From: Streptomyces sp. LBL | Lineage (GTDB): Bacteria > Actinomycetota > Actinomycetes > Streptomycetales > Streptomycetaceae | Assembly: GCF_029893585.1 (NCBI RefSeq) | Contig: NZ_JARXYX010000013.1 | Coordinates: 62,001 to 126,000 of the forward strand | Direction: 5' to 3' | Length of the DNA: 64,000 nucleotides | Part shown: piece by piece, positions 40,089 to 48,753 of the stretch | How the letters are laid out: every line of letters begins with the position of its first letter | Position numbering within the stretch: position 1 is the first letter of the stretch | Position numbers and translations under genes: made by a program | Notes under the pieces: generated by a model | The model's input: the letters and a program-made list of their open reading frames with translations, nothing else | What the model was told of the DNA's origin: nothing | The model's database searches: none

Positions 40089-40119
40089 CAGCCCCCGGTG
40101 ACTTCGGTCCCGGGGGCTG
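40089..40119 (+). terminator. Intrinsic terminator (no T-run)
   Basis: CAGCCCCCGG at 40089-40098 pairs with CCGGGGGCTG at 40110-40119. Confidence 0.65.
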
Positions 40120-40154
40120 AGGGCGTAGGAGCACCAACCGAGAGGAGCGAGCAC

Positions 40155-40325
40155 ATGGCGAAGGTGATTGGCAGCAGCGGGCTGACCGTGGAACTCACGG
40201 GCCAAGAGGTGGAGTTGGTCCGACAGGCTCTCCTGTACTCCGAGCGGAACAACACCGCGTGGGACAGCCCGGAGGACCGCATCGCGCGTGAGCTGGAGCA
40301 GACCCTCGCGCGGGGCGTGGAGTGA
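40155..40325 (+). CDS. Hypothetical 56-residue protein
   Basis: ATG 40155 with GAGAGGAG upstream. Strand-then-helix sequence (GLTVELTGQEVELVRQALLYSERN). First gene of a second run of tightly overlapping small genes to 41969. Function unknown. Confidence 0.6.
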   Translation: MAKVIGSSGLTVELTGQEVELVRQALLYSERNNTAWDSPEDRIARELEQTLARGVE

Positions 40326-40519
40326 GCGGCGCCCTTCACGTCATCGACGACGACAACGCCCCCGCACTGGGCGACCTCCGCGACGCCGGCCCCGGTGACC
40401 TGATCTGCATTTGCCCCGCAGCGACGACGAGGCGCGACTTTCCGAAGTACTGGGAGGCCGCGGGAGTCGCGATGGCTCGGGGCGCGATCGTGAGTGTGCT
40501 GAACCGAGAGGAGAGCTAA
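40322..40519 (+). CDS. Hypothetical 65-residue protein
   Basis: GTG start overlapping the previous stop (GTGA). Sequence 'GDLICICPAATTRRDFPKYWEAAGV' with two close cysteines. Its TAA overlaps the next ATG (TAATG). Function unknown. Confidence 0.58.
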   Translation: MSGALHVIDDDNAPALGDLRDAGPGDLICICPAATTRRDFPKYWEAAGVAMARGAIVSVLNREES

Positions 40520-40818
40520 TGCCAACACGAGAGTTCACCCGCGAGCAGCTCGAAGAGTGGGACCTCCCGGGAGCGTGGTCCGACGATGCGCCGGAGATCC
40601 TGCACCGGGAGCAAGTCGATTCGCGTCGCTGGGTGTCCGTCAATGAACTCGTCTTCCGCGCACCGGACGACGGCAAGGTGTGGCGCGTCTACTACGAGCG
40701 GGGTCTCACGGAGAGTCAGGACGACCACGACCCGTGGGACGACGACCGCACCGTGCCGGCCGACGAGGTGGAGCGCGTCGAGGTGACCACGGTGGCGTGG
40801 CGGAAGGTGACGGGCTGA
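40519..40818 (+). CDS. Hypothetical 99-residue protein
   Basis: GAGAGGAGAG precedes the ATG. Acidic and tryptophan-rich ('VWRVYYERGLTESQDDHDPWDDD'), likely a small alpha/beta fold. Such acidic small proteins are common in phage early regions and may target host proteins; no specific evidence. Confidence 0.6.
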   Translation: MPTREFTREQLEEWDLPGAWSDDAPEILHREQVDSRRWVSVNELVFRAPDDGKVWRVYYERGLTESQDDHDPWDDDRTVPADEVERVEVTTVAWRKVTG

Positions 40819-41036
40819 TGGGTGTCTTCGACGGTGGAACCTACTGCGTCACCGTCTACCGCAAGGGCGATGAGGACGGGCAGGACGAGCACACGGACGA
40901 CCCGCGCACCCTCGTCGAGTCGCTCCGCTCGGACCCGGAGGTGAGGGCCGTGGAGACACACGCGATCCACTACGTCACGGGCGCCTATCAGTGCGACTTC
41001 TCGTTCGGTAACCCAGACGAGGAGGACGAGGACTGA
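40818..41036 (+). CDS. Hypothetical 72-residue acidic protein
   Basis: ATG overlaps the previous TGA. Ends PDEEDED; predicted mixed strand/helix. Function unknown. Confidence 0.58.
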   Translation: MGVFDGGTYCVTVYRKGDEDGQDEHTDDPRTLVESLRSDPEVRAVETHAIHYVTGAYQCDFSFGNPDEEDED

Positions 41037-41302
41037 TGGCCCTCCGAACCATGAAGGGACCTGAGCCCCTCTGGCGCGTCAAGGTCGTGCGCCACAAGTC
41101 GATCCCCAACCGCGCGTACACGGGCTACGGATGTGGAGAGTCGTCCCGGCTCCTCGTCGACGCTGAGGAGACCGTTGAGTACTACGGCCCGTACATCCGG
41201 CGGCACGGAGCCGTCACGGTGGCAGGCACACATGACGGTCTGTGGGACGTCATTTCGTCGGACATTGAGACGTGCCAGCCGACATGGGAGGACGTGAACT
41301 GA
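41036..41302 (+). CDS. Hypothetical 88-residue protein
   Basis: ATG overlaps the previous TGA. Includes 'LWRVKVVRHKSIPNRAYTGYGCG' and 'EETVEYYGPYI'. The pattern 'YYGPY' recurs as 'TWGPYST' and 'VWGPYVEE' in the genes at 41302 and 41757, which suggests a paralogous trio. Function unknown. Confidence 0.6.
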   Translation: MALRTMKGPEPLWRVKVVRHKSIPNRAYTGYGCGESSRLLVDAEETVEYYGPYIRRHGAVTVAGTHDGLWDVISSDIETCQPTWEDVN

Positions 41303-41517
41303 TGACCCGAAACATCGGTCACGACGATGAAGAGTGCTTCCGACTCGTGCAGACCTTCACGAGGTCCAACGGTACGACGGGCTACCTCACATGGGGCCCG
41401 TACTCGACGCTTGCTCAGGCACGCGGCATGCGGACCCGTCAGTCGAGGTACCCGATGTACGCGAACCCGGTGTTCACGATCGATCGGGCCCCGATCTCAT
41501 GGGAGCGTGTCGAGTGA
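41302..41517 (+). CDS. Hypothetical 71-residue protein
   Basis: ATG overlaps the previous TGA. Sequence 'CFRLVQTFTRSNGTTGYLTWGPYSTLAQARG' resembles the protein encoded at 41757 ('FRVVQTREAFAYSEGKVWGPYVEEVDAQER'), so the two are probably paralogues. Function unknown. Confidence 0.62.
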   Translation: MTRNIGHDDEECFRLVQTFTRSNGTTGYLTWGPYSTLAQARGMRTRQSRYPMYANPVFTIDRAPISWERVE

Positions 41518-41651
41518 TCCGCGAGCCGGACACCTACATCGTCCACGCCGTCCCCGACCCGATCCCCGTCGAGTTCGACAAGCCGCGATGCGTGTATGCC
41601 TCATGGTCGTGGCTTACGGAGGAGTTCATTCGGGAGGTGGAGGAGGGGTGA
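41514..41651 (+). CDS. Hypothetical 45-residue protein
   Basis: GTG start overlapping the previous stop. Sequence 'YIVHAVPDPIPVEFDKPRCVYASWSWL'. Supported by coupling to both neighbours only. Confidence 0.5.
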   Translation: MIREPDTYIVHAVPDPIPVEFDKPRCVYASWSWLTEEFIREVEEG

Positions 41652-41782
41652 TGCAACAACTCCTGATCGCCGCAACGCTCATCCCGTCCGGCGTCGCCCT
41701 GGCCGCACTCGTCTTCCTGTGGGCCTACGCGGCGGTTCACCGAGAGGAGATCAACAGTGTTCCGAGTAGTCCAGACGCGTGA
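41651..41782 (+). CDS. Small single-span membrane protein
   Basis: 43 residues, ATG overlapping the previous TGA. A hydrophobic span LLIAATLIPSGVALAALVFL is followed by a charged tail. Overlaps the next gene by 26 bp. Confidence 0.5.
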   Translation: MQQLLIAATLIPSGVALAALVFLWAYAAVHREEINSVPSSPDA

Positions 41783-41969
41783 AGCCTTCGCGTACTCGGA
41801 GGGCAAGGTCTGGGGCCCGTACGTCGAAGAGGTCGACGCGCAGGAACGGGTGAAGACGCTCCGGTCCTTCGACGGTGACGGCGTGATCGAGTCCGGGGAG
41901 TTCGGCACCCCGTGCCGCATCCTGGTCAACGCTGGCGGGGGAGGTGGAGGTCTTCTAGTCACGGCGTGA
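41757..41969 (+). CDS. Hypothetical 70-residue protein
   Basis: GTG 41757 with GAGAGGAGAT upstream. Paralogue-like to 41302. Ends in a Gly run (AGGGGGG) and LLVTA. Last gene of the overlapping run. Confidence 0.58.
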   Translation: MFRVVQTREAFAYSEGKVWGPYVEEVDAQERVKTLRSFDGDGVIESGEFGTPCRILVNAGGGGGGLLVTA

Positions 41970-42103
41970 AGGCATTATGCCTGTCCGCACCCGCACCCGC
42001 ACCCGCATCCGACATCACTCGTTGGCTCATGGCCAGTAGTCATCCCCGACATATCGAACGCGCGTACGATATGGCAGAGGCAAGAGACGAAGGGGTGCGG
42101 GCA

Positions 42104-42268
42104 GTGACGGACGAAGCGGCACAGAGCACGACCGGGGACGGGGTTCTAACGTACCGGGAACGCACGTGGACAGTTCAGTCAGAGCCCGTAGTGATCGACT
42201 CCGACGGAGGATCTGACCTCGTCGAAGTCTGGGTGCGAAGAGGTGAGGGCATCGAGCAACCCCAGTAA
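42104..42268 (+). CDS. Hypothetical 54-residue protein
   Basis: GTG 42104 is preferred because AAGGGG lies 9 bp upstream; ATG 42071 in the same frame is the alternative (65 residues). Sequence reads 'GVLTYRERTWTVQSEPVVIDSDGG'. It overlaps the resolvase-like gene by 26 bp. Function unknown. Confidence 0.45.
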   Translation: MTDEAAQSTTGDGVLTYRERTWTVQSEPVVIDSDGGSDLVEVWVRRGEGIEQPQ

Positions 42269-42674
42269 GGCCAAGGGCACCGCGTGGGAGTCGGACATCG
42301 TCGGCTACCTGCGTGAGCATCACAACTCGGGCGTCCATCGGAACGTGCAGACGGGCGCCCGCGACATTGGCGACGTCGCCGGCTACTACCTGCACGCCCT
42401 GGAGGCGAAGGCAGAGAAAACAATCACTCTCGCTGACTACATTGCGCAGGCGAACCGGGAGGCTGTCCACGCCGGCCAGCCGTTCGGATGCGCGGTGGTG
42501 AAGCGACGGATGAAGGGTGTGGCGGACGGCTACGTCGTGCGGGACGTCCGGACGGACGTGCGTCTCCTCAACCGCATGCGGGACATGGAGGATGCCCTCA
42601 GAGCGGCGGCGCCAACGGCTTACGAACTCATCGACAGGCAGTATCGGGGGCAGCATGAAGCAAGCCGTCATTGA
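42243..42674 (+). CDS. Holliday-junction-resolvase-like PD-(D/E)XK nuclease
   Basis: 143 residues from GTG 42243. Catalytic set: Glu in GTAWESDIVGYL (about 12-23), Asp in ARDIGDVAGYY (about 39-49), and E-A-K in HALEAKAEK (about 51-59), followed by a conserved Gln region ADYIAQANREA. This matches the small resolvase-like nucleases of mycobacterial and Streptomyces phages that trim recombination or replication branches. It lies just before the primase and polymerase genes. Confidence 0.75.
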   Translation: MRASSNPSKAKGTAWESDIVGYLREHHNSGVHRNVQTGARDIGDVAGYYLHALEAKAEKTITLADYIAQANREAVHAGQPFGCAVVKRRMKGVADGYVVRDVRTDVRLLNRMRDMEDALRAAAPTAYELIDRQYRGQHEASRH

Positions 42675-42858
42675 GTTCTCCGGGACTTTCACCATCTATC
42701 CCGACGGCGACGAGTACGAGGGCGGAGAGATGCCCGACCGGGACGCATACGGGTGGGTCAGCCATGCCCTGGCCCGGGGCGACAAGCACGCGGGCAACTA
42801 CCTGACGTCGGGCGGCGTCACCTCGGCCACCTACGAGGACTACGACGAAGACGAGTAG
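42655..42858 (+). CDS. Hypothetical 67-residue acidic protein
   Basis: ATG 42655 lies 20 bp inside the resolvase-like gene; GGGGG precedes it. Sequence 'TFTIYPDGDEYEGGEMPDRDAYGWV', ending EDYDEDE. Function unknown. Confidence 0.55.
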   Translation: MKQAVIEFSGTFTIYPDGDEYEGGEMPDRDAYGWVSHALARGDKHAGNYLTSGGVTSATYEDYDEDE

Positions 42859-42874
42859 CGCAAAACGTCTTACG
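42859..42874 (+). promoter_or_regulatory. Operator-like palindrome copy 5
   Basis: CGCAAAACGTCTTACG directly follows the stop of the previous gene and lies upstream of a terminator hairpin and the primase-helicase gene. Confidence 0.5.
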
Positions 42875-42900
42875 CACCACAACCGCAAAGCACTGCCACA

Positions 42901-42927
42901 AAGGGGCGTCCTTCCGGGGCGCCCCTT
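42901..42927 (+). terminator. Terminator-like hairpin
   Basis: AAGGGGCG at 42901-42908 pairs with CGCCCCTT at 42920-42927. It falls between the early genes and the replication genes. Confidence 0.6.
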
Positions 42928-42955
42928 CCGCATGCACGAAGAGGGGGAGAGACCT

Positions 42956-45454
42956 TTGCGACTGACGGAGATCCTGGGGCGACTGGAGGGGGTCGAGCCT
43001 GATCACGACGGGTACCTTGCGCTCTGCCCCGCTCACTCAGATAGGAAGCACCCAAGCCTGAAGCTGACGCTGAAGTCGGACGGCATGCTTCTGCTCGTCT
43101 GCCGCACCGGGTGCCCCAAGCCGGAGATCCTGGCGAAGCTCCGCATGTCGGAGTCGGACCTCTTCGATGTCGACGGCCAGGGCGCGCGGACTGTCAGCGC
43201 GAAGGCGCCGGAATCGGTCGGCATCGCGGAGATTGCTGGTCTGCGGATGGCTGTCGATCAGTGGGCCGATGCACTCCAGGACACGGAGTCCATGGCCCCA
43301 TTCTCTGCGGAGGCGCTGGACTACGCGGCTCGTCGTTTCGGCGTCACGCCGGAGATGTGCGCGGACCTGCGCGTCGGTTGGTCTTCGCAGGCGGTGCAGT
43401 CGCGGCCGTGGCTCTCCCGCTCCTTCACTCGGTACCCGCGCCTAACCGTCCCGCTCGTCGGCTTCGATGGCGTCATCCGCGGACTCCAGGGCCGTGACCT
43501 CTCCGGCAAGTGCCCCGCCCGGTGGATGTCCCTGACCAACGTCGACGGCCGTACGTGGAGCAAGTACGGCGTCCTGTCCGCGGGCACGGGCTACGACACG
43601 ATCCTGATCACTGAGGGTCCGGGCGACGGGCTGACGTCGGTCGGTGTCGGCTACGACGCACTCATCATCCGTGGCGCCGCCTTGGCCAACAATGCCGCAC
43701 TCCTGACGGACCTCGTCGAGCATCTCGCCGGCCGTGACGTCGTCATCGCATTCGACCCCGACGCCGCAGGGGAGCGGGGGAGTAAGGCTCTCGCGAAGGC
43801 ACTCGTCGAGTCGGGTAACACTCCGCGTCAGCTCGACTTCCCGAACCGGAAGGAGGATCTGACGGCGTGGCGGGAGCGCACGCCGGAGACGTTCGCCGGG
43901 GAGTTGCATCTCGCGGTACGCGCTGCCTCCGTCGTCGAGTTGGAGTCATCCGCTCCGACTCCTGCCCCCTCGACGGAGACAGAGCCGGACGTGTCCGCCA
44001 CGGACGCCGCTCTTCAGACGATGGGCGTCAGCGCGCGTGAAGCCTTCGACCAGACGGACGCGGGTATTGCCGTCCGTCTGCGCGACTACATGGCGCGCAC
44101 AGGCGGTGGAGTGCGCTACGCCCCGGGACTGGGGTTCCTCGTCTGGGACGGTGCTGTCTGGTCGCCTGGCAACGACGACGTCAGGTCGGCTCTGATCCAG
44201 ATGGGTGCGGAGCTGATCGCGTCGGGCGACGACGGTTCGCGGAAGTTGGCGCTGAAGGCTCTGACCAACCGTGCCATCGAGGACGTCATCAAGGTTCTGC
44301 CGTCCGTCCCCGGAGTCCCGGCGAAGGCCGATCAGTTCGACGCGCACCCTGAACTGCTGTCCGTCGCCAACGGGACGATCAATCTCCGCACGAAGGAGAT
44401 TCACTCGCACACTCCCGCGGACATGATCACGAAGCGGCTCGACATCGCATACCACCCGGATGCGGCGGCGCCCCGGTGGCTGCAATTCCTCGGAGAGATC
44501 TTCCCGAAGCACCCGGAACTACCCGGCTACATGTGCCGCCTCGTCGGCTACGGAATCACGGGCAGTACGGCGGAACAGTGCTTCGTCTTCATGTACGGGC
44601 AGGGGGCGAACGGGAAGAGCGTGTTCCTGGACGCACTTCTCCACGTTCTCCGGGGGATCACGAAGAGCACGGAGTTCAGCACGTTCGAGCAGCGCACGGC
44701 CGTTGGCCAGGCATCGCCCGAACTCGCGTCACTCCGCGGGGCGCGGCTCGTGACGGCCTCCGAGACGGAGAAGTACAGCCGGCTTGCTGAGGCCCTGGTC
44801 AAGCAGCTGACGGGAGGCGACCCGGTTACCTGCCGCTTCCTGAATCAGAACCCGTTCACCTACGTCCCGAATTTTTTGCTCATGGTCGCCGGCAACTACA
44901 AGCCTGCGATCCTCTCGCAGGATCTCGGAGTCTGGCGACGCGTCAAGCTCGTCCCGTTCGAAGCCACGTTCCGCGGCTCGAAGGCCGACACCTCCCTTCC
45001 GGCGAAGCTTCGGGATGAGGCGGAGGGCATCCTCGCGTGGGCTGTGCGCGGAGCGTCGGAGTGGTACGAGAGCGGTCTCCAGGAGCCTGCCTCCGTCCAG
45101 GCTGCCACGCAGGACTACCGGGAGTCGGAGGACAGGCTCCAAGAGTTCCTGACGGCCCGTTGCGTCCAGGAGCGCGGCGCTCGTGTCGCCCCGATGGCAG
45201 TCCGTCGCGCCTACGCGGAGTGGGCGGAGGACGCGGGACTGAGCCGGAAGGAAGTCCTGTCCGGCTGGGCTCTGGGCGTTGAGTTGGAGAGCCGGAACTT
45301 CCCGAAGGACAAGCGCGGCGGCAAGTGGGGCTTTGACGGGCTCCGCCTTGCAACTGACGAGGAGCGGGAGATCGCGAGCCGCGCGGAGGACGAGCCGGAT
45401 GCGCCGGCTGACGGACCGACAAACATCTTCGGAGAGCCTAAGGCGGCAGCATGA
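42956..45454 (+). CDS. Primase-helicase (Toprim plus SF3/D5-like)
   Basis: About 832 residues from TTG 42956, chosen for the GAGGGGGAG site; ATG 42932 is possible but lacks one. An N-terminal zinc site (CPAHSDRKHPSL...CRTGC) is followed by a Toprim region (ILITEGPGDGL near 215-225 and VIAFDPDAAGERGS near 260). The C-terminal half is an SF3 helicase with Walker A GQGANGKSVFLDAL (about 547-560), then ASETEKYSRL and the sensor region LLMVAGNYKP. It primes and unwinds DNA for phage replication, and overlaps the polymerase gene by 4 bp. Confidence 0.9.
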   Translation: MRLTEILGRLEGVEPDHDGYLALCPAHSDRKHPSLKLTLKSDGMLLLVCRTGCPKPEILAKLRMSESDLFDVDGQGARTVSAKAPESVGIAEIAGLRMAVDQWADALQDTESMAPFSAEALDYAARRFGVTPEMCADLRVGWSSQAVQSRPWLSRSFTRYPRLTVPLVGFDGVIRGLQGRDLSGKCPARWMSLTNVDGRTWSKYGVLSAGTGYDTILITEGPGDGLTSVGVGYDALIIRGAALANNAALLTDLVEHLAGRDVVIAFDPDAAGERGSKALAKALVESGNTPRQLDFPNRKEDLTAWRERTPETFAGELHLAVRAASVVELESSAPTPAPSTETEPDVSATDAALQTMGVSAREAFDQTDAGIAVRLRDYMARTGGGVRYAPGLGFLVWDGAVWSPGNDDVRSALIQMGAELIASGDDGSRKLALKALTNRAIEDVIKVLPSVPGVPAKADQFDAHPELLSVANGTINLRTKEIHSHTPADMITKRLDIAYHPDAAAPRWLQFLGEIFPKHPELPGYMCRLVGYGITGSTAEQCFVFMYGQGANGKSVFLDALLHVLRGITKSTEFSTFEQRTAVGQASPELASLRGARLVTASETEKYSRLAEALVKQLTGGDPVTCRFLNQNPFTYVPNFLLMVAGNYKPAILSQDLGVWRRVKLVPFEATFRGSKADTSLPAKLRDEAEGILAWAVRGASEWYESGLQEPASVQAATQDYRESEDRLQEFLTARCVQERGARVAPMAVRRAYAEWAEDAGLSRKEVLSGWALGVELESRNFPKDKRGGKWGFDGLRLATDEEREIASRAEDEPDAPADGPTNIFGEPKAAA

Positions 45455-47379
45455 TCACGCACAGCTTCCCCGTGCTGGGGCAACAGATACCCGTCTACGT
45501 GCCCCAGAACGACGACGACCTCCGGCTCTTCCGCCAGTACGTCACCGACGCCGCGAGCCGTGGGGAGCGTGTGGCGCTGGACACCGAAGCCACGGGGCTC
45601 GGAACGTTCACACGTGGCTTTCGCATCCGCACGGTTCAGTACGGCACCCCGGATCAGGCGTGGGTTCTTCAGGTGGAGAAAGGCAAGACACTCACGGAAC
45701 ATGCAGCATGGGCTGCAAACACATTGCCCGCGTTGTCCATGCAGAACCAGAACTTCGACCAGCTGGCTATGGACCGTCACATCCCTGGCGTCACGCTGGA
45801 GGACCTGGCACCGAAGACCCTGGACACCTACATCCACCTCCACCTCTCCGACCCTCGCCGGAAGGATCAGGGTGGCCCCGGGAACAAGCTGAAAGAGGCC
45901 GCGGAACACTACGTCGATCCGTCCGCCCCCGACACACAGACCGGCCTTATCGAGGAGTTCCACAAGATCGGCCGGACGAAGGATGACGGATGGGCGTACA
46001 TCGACATCGACAACCCGCGATACCTGAGCTACGCCGGCGGGGACGTGATCCTGACGTCACGCCTCCTGCCGAAGGTTCAGGCGCGCGTCAAAGAGCTGGG
46101 CATCAACCCCGCACTCATTCCGTTCGAGCATCGAGTCGCCTTCGTCTGCGCGCTCGTGGAGCGGCGGGGGATGCGCATCAACCGCGACTACACGACGCAC
46201 CTGTCCCAGGAGCTGTTGGAGGAGTCCGCGCGCTGGGCTGCGGAGTCCCGGAAGTACGGCGTCGAGAACATCAACTCCACCCGCCAGGTGTCGGAGGCGC
46301 TGCTAGGCATGGGGGAGGTGATCCCGGAGCGCACGGACGGCGGAGCGGTCCAGGTGGACGGAAAGGTACTGAAGCGCCTAGCCGACGTCGACAAGGAGTG
46401 GGAGCCGATCCAGTCGCGCACCCCGAACCCGCTCGCGATGGCCATCCTCCGCAGTAAGCGGGCGTCGAAGTGGAAGACGTCCTATGCGGACGCCATGCTT
46501 CGGACCGCGGACGAGAACGACCGAGTACACCCGAAGATCGGGGCGCTGGCCGCCCGGACAGCGCGAATGTCCATGTCTGACCCGCCCTTCCAGCAACTCC
46601 CGTCGGGCAAGTGGGAGGTTCGGCATGCCGTCGTGTCCGACGACGGGCATCGGATGATCTCCGTCGACTACTCGTCCGTGGAGCCGCGCGTCATGGCGGC
46701 ACTGTCCGGCGACGAGCGGATGACGGCCGCGATCCTCGCCGGGGCGGACCTCCACAATCTGACGGCCGCGAGCGTCTATGGTCCCGGATTCACCACCGGA
46801 CAACGCAAGGTCGCGAAGGTCGTGCAACTGGGCGTCGCGTACGGGGGAGGCGCGAAGACGATCGCTGCTCAGACCGGGTTGACGATGGCTGCCGCGCAGG
46901 ACGCCGTCAGGGGCTACAAGCGGACCTATCCGCGTCTCGCTCGCTACATCAAGCAGCTTCAGGGAAAGGTGATCCGCAACGGCTACACCCTGCGGACTCC
47001 GTCCGGGCGCCGGCTCGTCTTCGACCGTGACGCCGCCTACGCCTCGTTCAACGGAGAGATCCAGAGCACCGCGCGCGACATCTTCGCTCAGGGAATGTTG
47101 GAGATCTACGAGCGCGGACTCATCCCTCACGTGTTGCTCCCAGTGCACGACGAGATCGTTGCGGACGCCCCCGAGCGGGAGGCGGAGACCGTCGCAAAGG
47201 AGATCGGGGAGGCGATGGCATCCACCATCCGCGGGATTCCGATCGACACAGACCCTGACGTGGGCGGGCAGAGCTGGGGATCCCTCTACATGAAGAAGGC
47301 GAGCACCATGACGCAGCATGACCCTTGGTATGCGACGCACCCTGACGAGGCGCGTGCGGCGGAGGAGCGGCGCAAGTGA
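45451..47379 (+). CDS. Family A DNA polymerase with 3'-5' exonuclease
   Basis: 642 residues. Exonuclease motifs: VALDTEATGLG (Exo I), NQNFDQLAMDRH (Exo II), YLSYAGGDVILTSRLL (Exo III). Polymerase motifs: A, SVDYSSVEPRVMAALSGDERM (about 405-425); B, RKVAKVVQLGVAYGGG (about 452-467); C, PVHDEIVADAP (about 566-576). All expected acidic residues are present, so it should be active. There is no 5' nuclease domain. With the upstream primase-helicase it forms the replication core. Confidence 0.93.
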   Translation: MITHSFPVLGQQIPVYVPQNDDDLRLFRQYVTDAASRGERVALDTEATGLGTFTRGFRIRTVQYGTPDQAWVLQVEKGKTLTEHAAWAANTLPALSMQNQNFDQLAMDRHIPGVTLEDLAPKTLDTYIHLHLSDPRRKDQGGPGNKLKEAAEHYVDPSAPDTQTGLIEEFHKIGRTKDDGWAYIDIDNPRYLSYAGGDVILTSRLLPKVQARVKELGINPALIPFEHRVAFVCALVERRGMRINRDYTTHLSQELLEESARWAAESRKYGVENINSTRQVSEALLGMGEVIPERTDGGAVQVDGKVLKRLADVDKEWEPIQSRTPNPLAMAILRSKRASKWKTSYADAMLRTADENDRVHPKIGALAARTARMSMSDPPFQQLPSGKWEVRHAVVSDDGHRMISVDYSSVEPRVMAALSGDERMTAAILAGADLHNLTAASVYGPGFTTGQRKVAKVVQLGVAYGGGAKTIAAQTGLTMAAAQDAVRGYKRTYPRLARYIKQLQGKVIRNGYTLRTPSGRRLVFDRDAAYASFNGEIQSTARDIFAQGMLEIYERGLIPHVLLPVHDEIVADAPEREAETVAKEIGEAMASTIRGIPIDTDPDVGGQSWGSLYMKKASTMTQHDPWYATHPDEARAAEERRK

Positions 47380-47786
47380 CCCCCGCACGTCTCGCGCCCC
47401 CGAGTGCGGTACGAGCGACCACAGTTGACCGATCGGTGGCGGGATATCGCCCTTCCGCCGCGCGGTCGGTCCCGCGTCCCATGCGCATCACGCCTTCCCT
47501 GCGGCCCCCGGAGCCTCCTCTGTACCCGTCCCGACGTGACTGTCTGCGACGGTGGGAGGAGACGGAGGAGTGGTCATGTGCCTACTGTGACTCCGCGTTC
47601 GGCGAAAAGGTTGTGCCTGAGGTGGACCACGTTCGTCCGCTTGCACGAGGTGGCCTTCACGAGTGGTCCAATCTCGCTCCGGCGTGCGCCCGGTGCAACC
47701 GTCTGAAGTCGGATCGGGACGTAGCTGAGTGGCTGTCAGAAACCGCAGGTGGGGACCTCACGTCGGGGGTTGACGTGGCTACGTAG
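47376..47786 (+). CDS. HNH endonuclease
   Basis: 136 residues from GTG 47376 overlapping the polymerase stop. C-terminal HNH domain: CAYCDSAFGEKVVPEVDHVRPLARGG...NLAPACARCNRLKS (about 68-110). The N-terminal third is basic and proline-rich; the true start may be internal (ATG 47481). Position right after the polymerase fits a replication/recombination nuclease or homing-type insertion. Confidence 0.8.
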   Translation: MTPARLAPPSAVRATTVDRSVAGYRPSAARSVPRPMRITPSLRPPEPPLYPSRRDCLRRWEETEEWSCAYCDSAFGEKVVPEVDHVRPLARGGLHEWSNLAPACARCNRLKSDRDVAEWLSETAGGDLTSGVDVAT

Positions 47787-48015
47787 CGGAGTTCAAGGCC
47801 CACAAGAGGACTCCATAAGTCCTTCACAAGGTCACGAGTCAATAACGTCGAAAAGCTCAAGTCTGACTTGTGTCGGTCGACATAACTCCAGGTGAGATTG
47901 GGTGGCCGACATAAACGGGTTGACCCCCCTGTATGTGTTAATCGGATGAACCGTTACATAGGGGTGCGGATAGCGGAGTCGATCCCGCCACTTAGTGATT
48001 GCCCGTGGAGGTTGT
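47787..48015 (+). other. Intergenic promoter region
   Basis: 229 bp without a gene. It contains GGTCGACATAAC (47875-47886) and a second similar box GGCCGACATAAAC (47904-47916), a TTGACC box at 47919-47924 and TGTGTTAAT at about 47935. It is the richest promoter-like stretch in the window. Confidence 0.5.
47875..47916 (+). promoter_or_regulatory. Class B promoter-like element 2, doubled
   Basis: GGTCGACATAAC and GGCCGACATAAAC are direct repeats about 29 bp apart. They lie upstream of the small gene at 48016. Confidence 0.5.
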
Positions 48016-48207
48016 GTGACTTACAGTCCTGATCAGGTTGCAGACGGACCGAAAATGTTCGAACTACTGAACGCACTTGAACACGCAGCGTCCGCAGTTC
48101 GCCGTTTCGTGGACGCCTACGACGACGCAGTAACCATGCCAGCCCGCCGACAGGCTGGAGTGGATGCGGACGGAGGCCGGCAGGCCCATCCCGCCCGACG
48201 GAGGTGA
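48016..48207 (+). CDS. Hypothetical 63-residue protein
   Basis: GTG 48016 with GGAGG 4 bp before. Helical sequence 'MFELLNALEHAASAVRRFVDAYDDAV' then a basic tail. Transcribed from the preceding promoter-like region. Function unknown. Confidence 0.5.
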   Translation: MTYSPDQVADGPKMFELLNALEHAASAVRRFVDAYDDAVTMPARRQAGVDADGGRQAHPARRR

Positions 48208-48370
48208 CGGCATTTTGATGACCGTCGCCAGGCTCTTCTAGCAGAACTGAAGAATGGCGCCCGATGGCTCCGTACGCAGTTGCGGCAGTCCAGGGTGTCG
48301 CCGCGTCCATGGATCGCGCCCTCGCCCGGTGGGAGGGCGAAAAATACAATCCCGCTCCCAGGGGGAACAG

Positions 48371-48592
48371 TTGATCATCCTAACGGGTCCGCAGAGCACT
48401 AGCGTGCAGCTGGAGACCCTCGACGACGTGGCGAGCATTCTGGATGCCGTCCCTGCATCCAGCGCGGTGTCTCAGTGGGCCGAAGCAACTGCCCTGTACT
48501 GCATGGTGGGGTGGGAGTCTTGCCCGCTGGCAGTCGCTGACGTGACGATCGCGGAGGCTTCCGGCCTGGCCGTACATCACCTCTCTGTCTGA
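48371..48592 (+). CDS. Hypothetical 73-residue protein
   Basis: TTG 48371 follows CAGGGGGAACAG. The protein is 'LIILTGPQSTSVQLETLDDVASILDAVPASS...', compact alpha/beta with a CMVGWESC pair of cysteines. The upstream 110 bp of open frame has poor protein character and was left out. Start uncertain. Confidence 0.45.
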   Translation: MIILTGPQSTSVQLETLDDVASILDAVPASSAVSQWAEATALYCMVGWESCPLAVADVTIAEASGLAVHHLSV

Positions 48593-48596
48593 GCAC

Positions 48597-48612
48597 CGCA
48601 AAACGTTTAGCG
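48597..48612 (+). promoter_or_regulatory. Operator-like palindrome copy 6
   Basis: CGCAAAACGTTTAGCG starts 4 bp after the previous stop and just upstream of a strong terminator, an unusual place for a promoter operator and more like a stoperator site. Confidence 0.6.
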
Positions 48613-48618
48613 GACTTG

Positions 48619-48650
48619 AGCCCCCGTTCTTTTGAGGGACGGGGGCTTTC
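48619..48650 (+). terminator. Intrinsic terminator
   Basis: AGCCCCCGT at 48619-48627 pairs with ACGGGGGCT at 48639-48647, followed by TTT. Confidence 0.85.
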
Positions 48651-48693
48651 GTCTCCCTGAATCACCGTGTGACTCAGATCACTTAATCTCCGC

Positions 48694-48722
48694 GTCACGT
48701 CCTCTCCGGATTACGACACAAC
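48694..48722 (+). promoter_or_regulatory. Class A phage promoter-like element 4
   Basis: GTCACG (48694-48699), 17 bp, CACAAC (48717-48722), 31 bp upstream of the sigma factor gene. The sigma factor may therefore act on its own promoter. Confidence 0.65.
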
Positions 48723-48753
48723 ACAAGCACAAGCCACACACGGAGGAGTCCAC

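Noticed and set aside
43600..43760. Toprim region considered as evidence for a separate OLD-type or topoisomerase defence gene
   Set aside because: It is continuous with the zinc and SF3 helicase parts of one primase-helicase.
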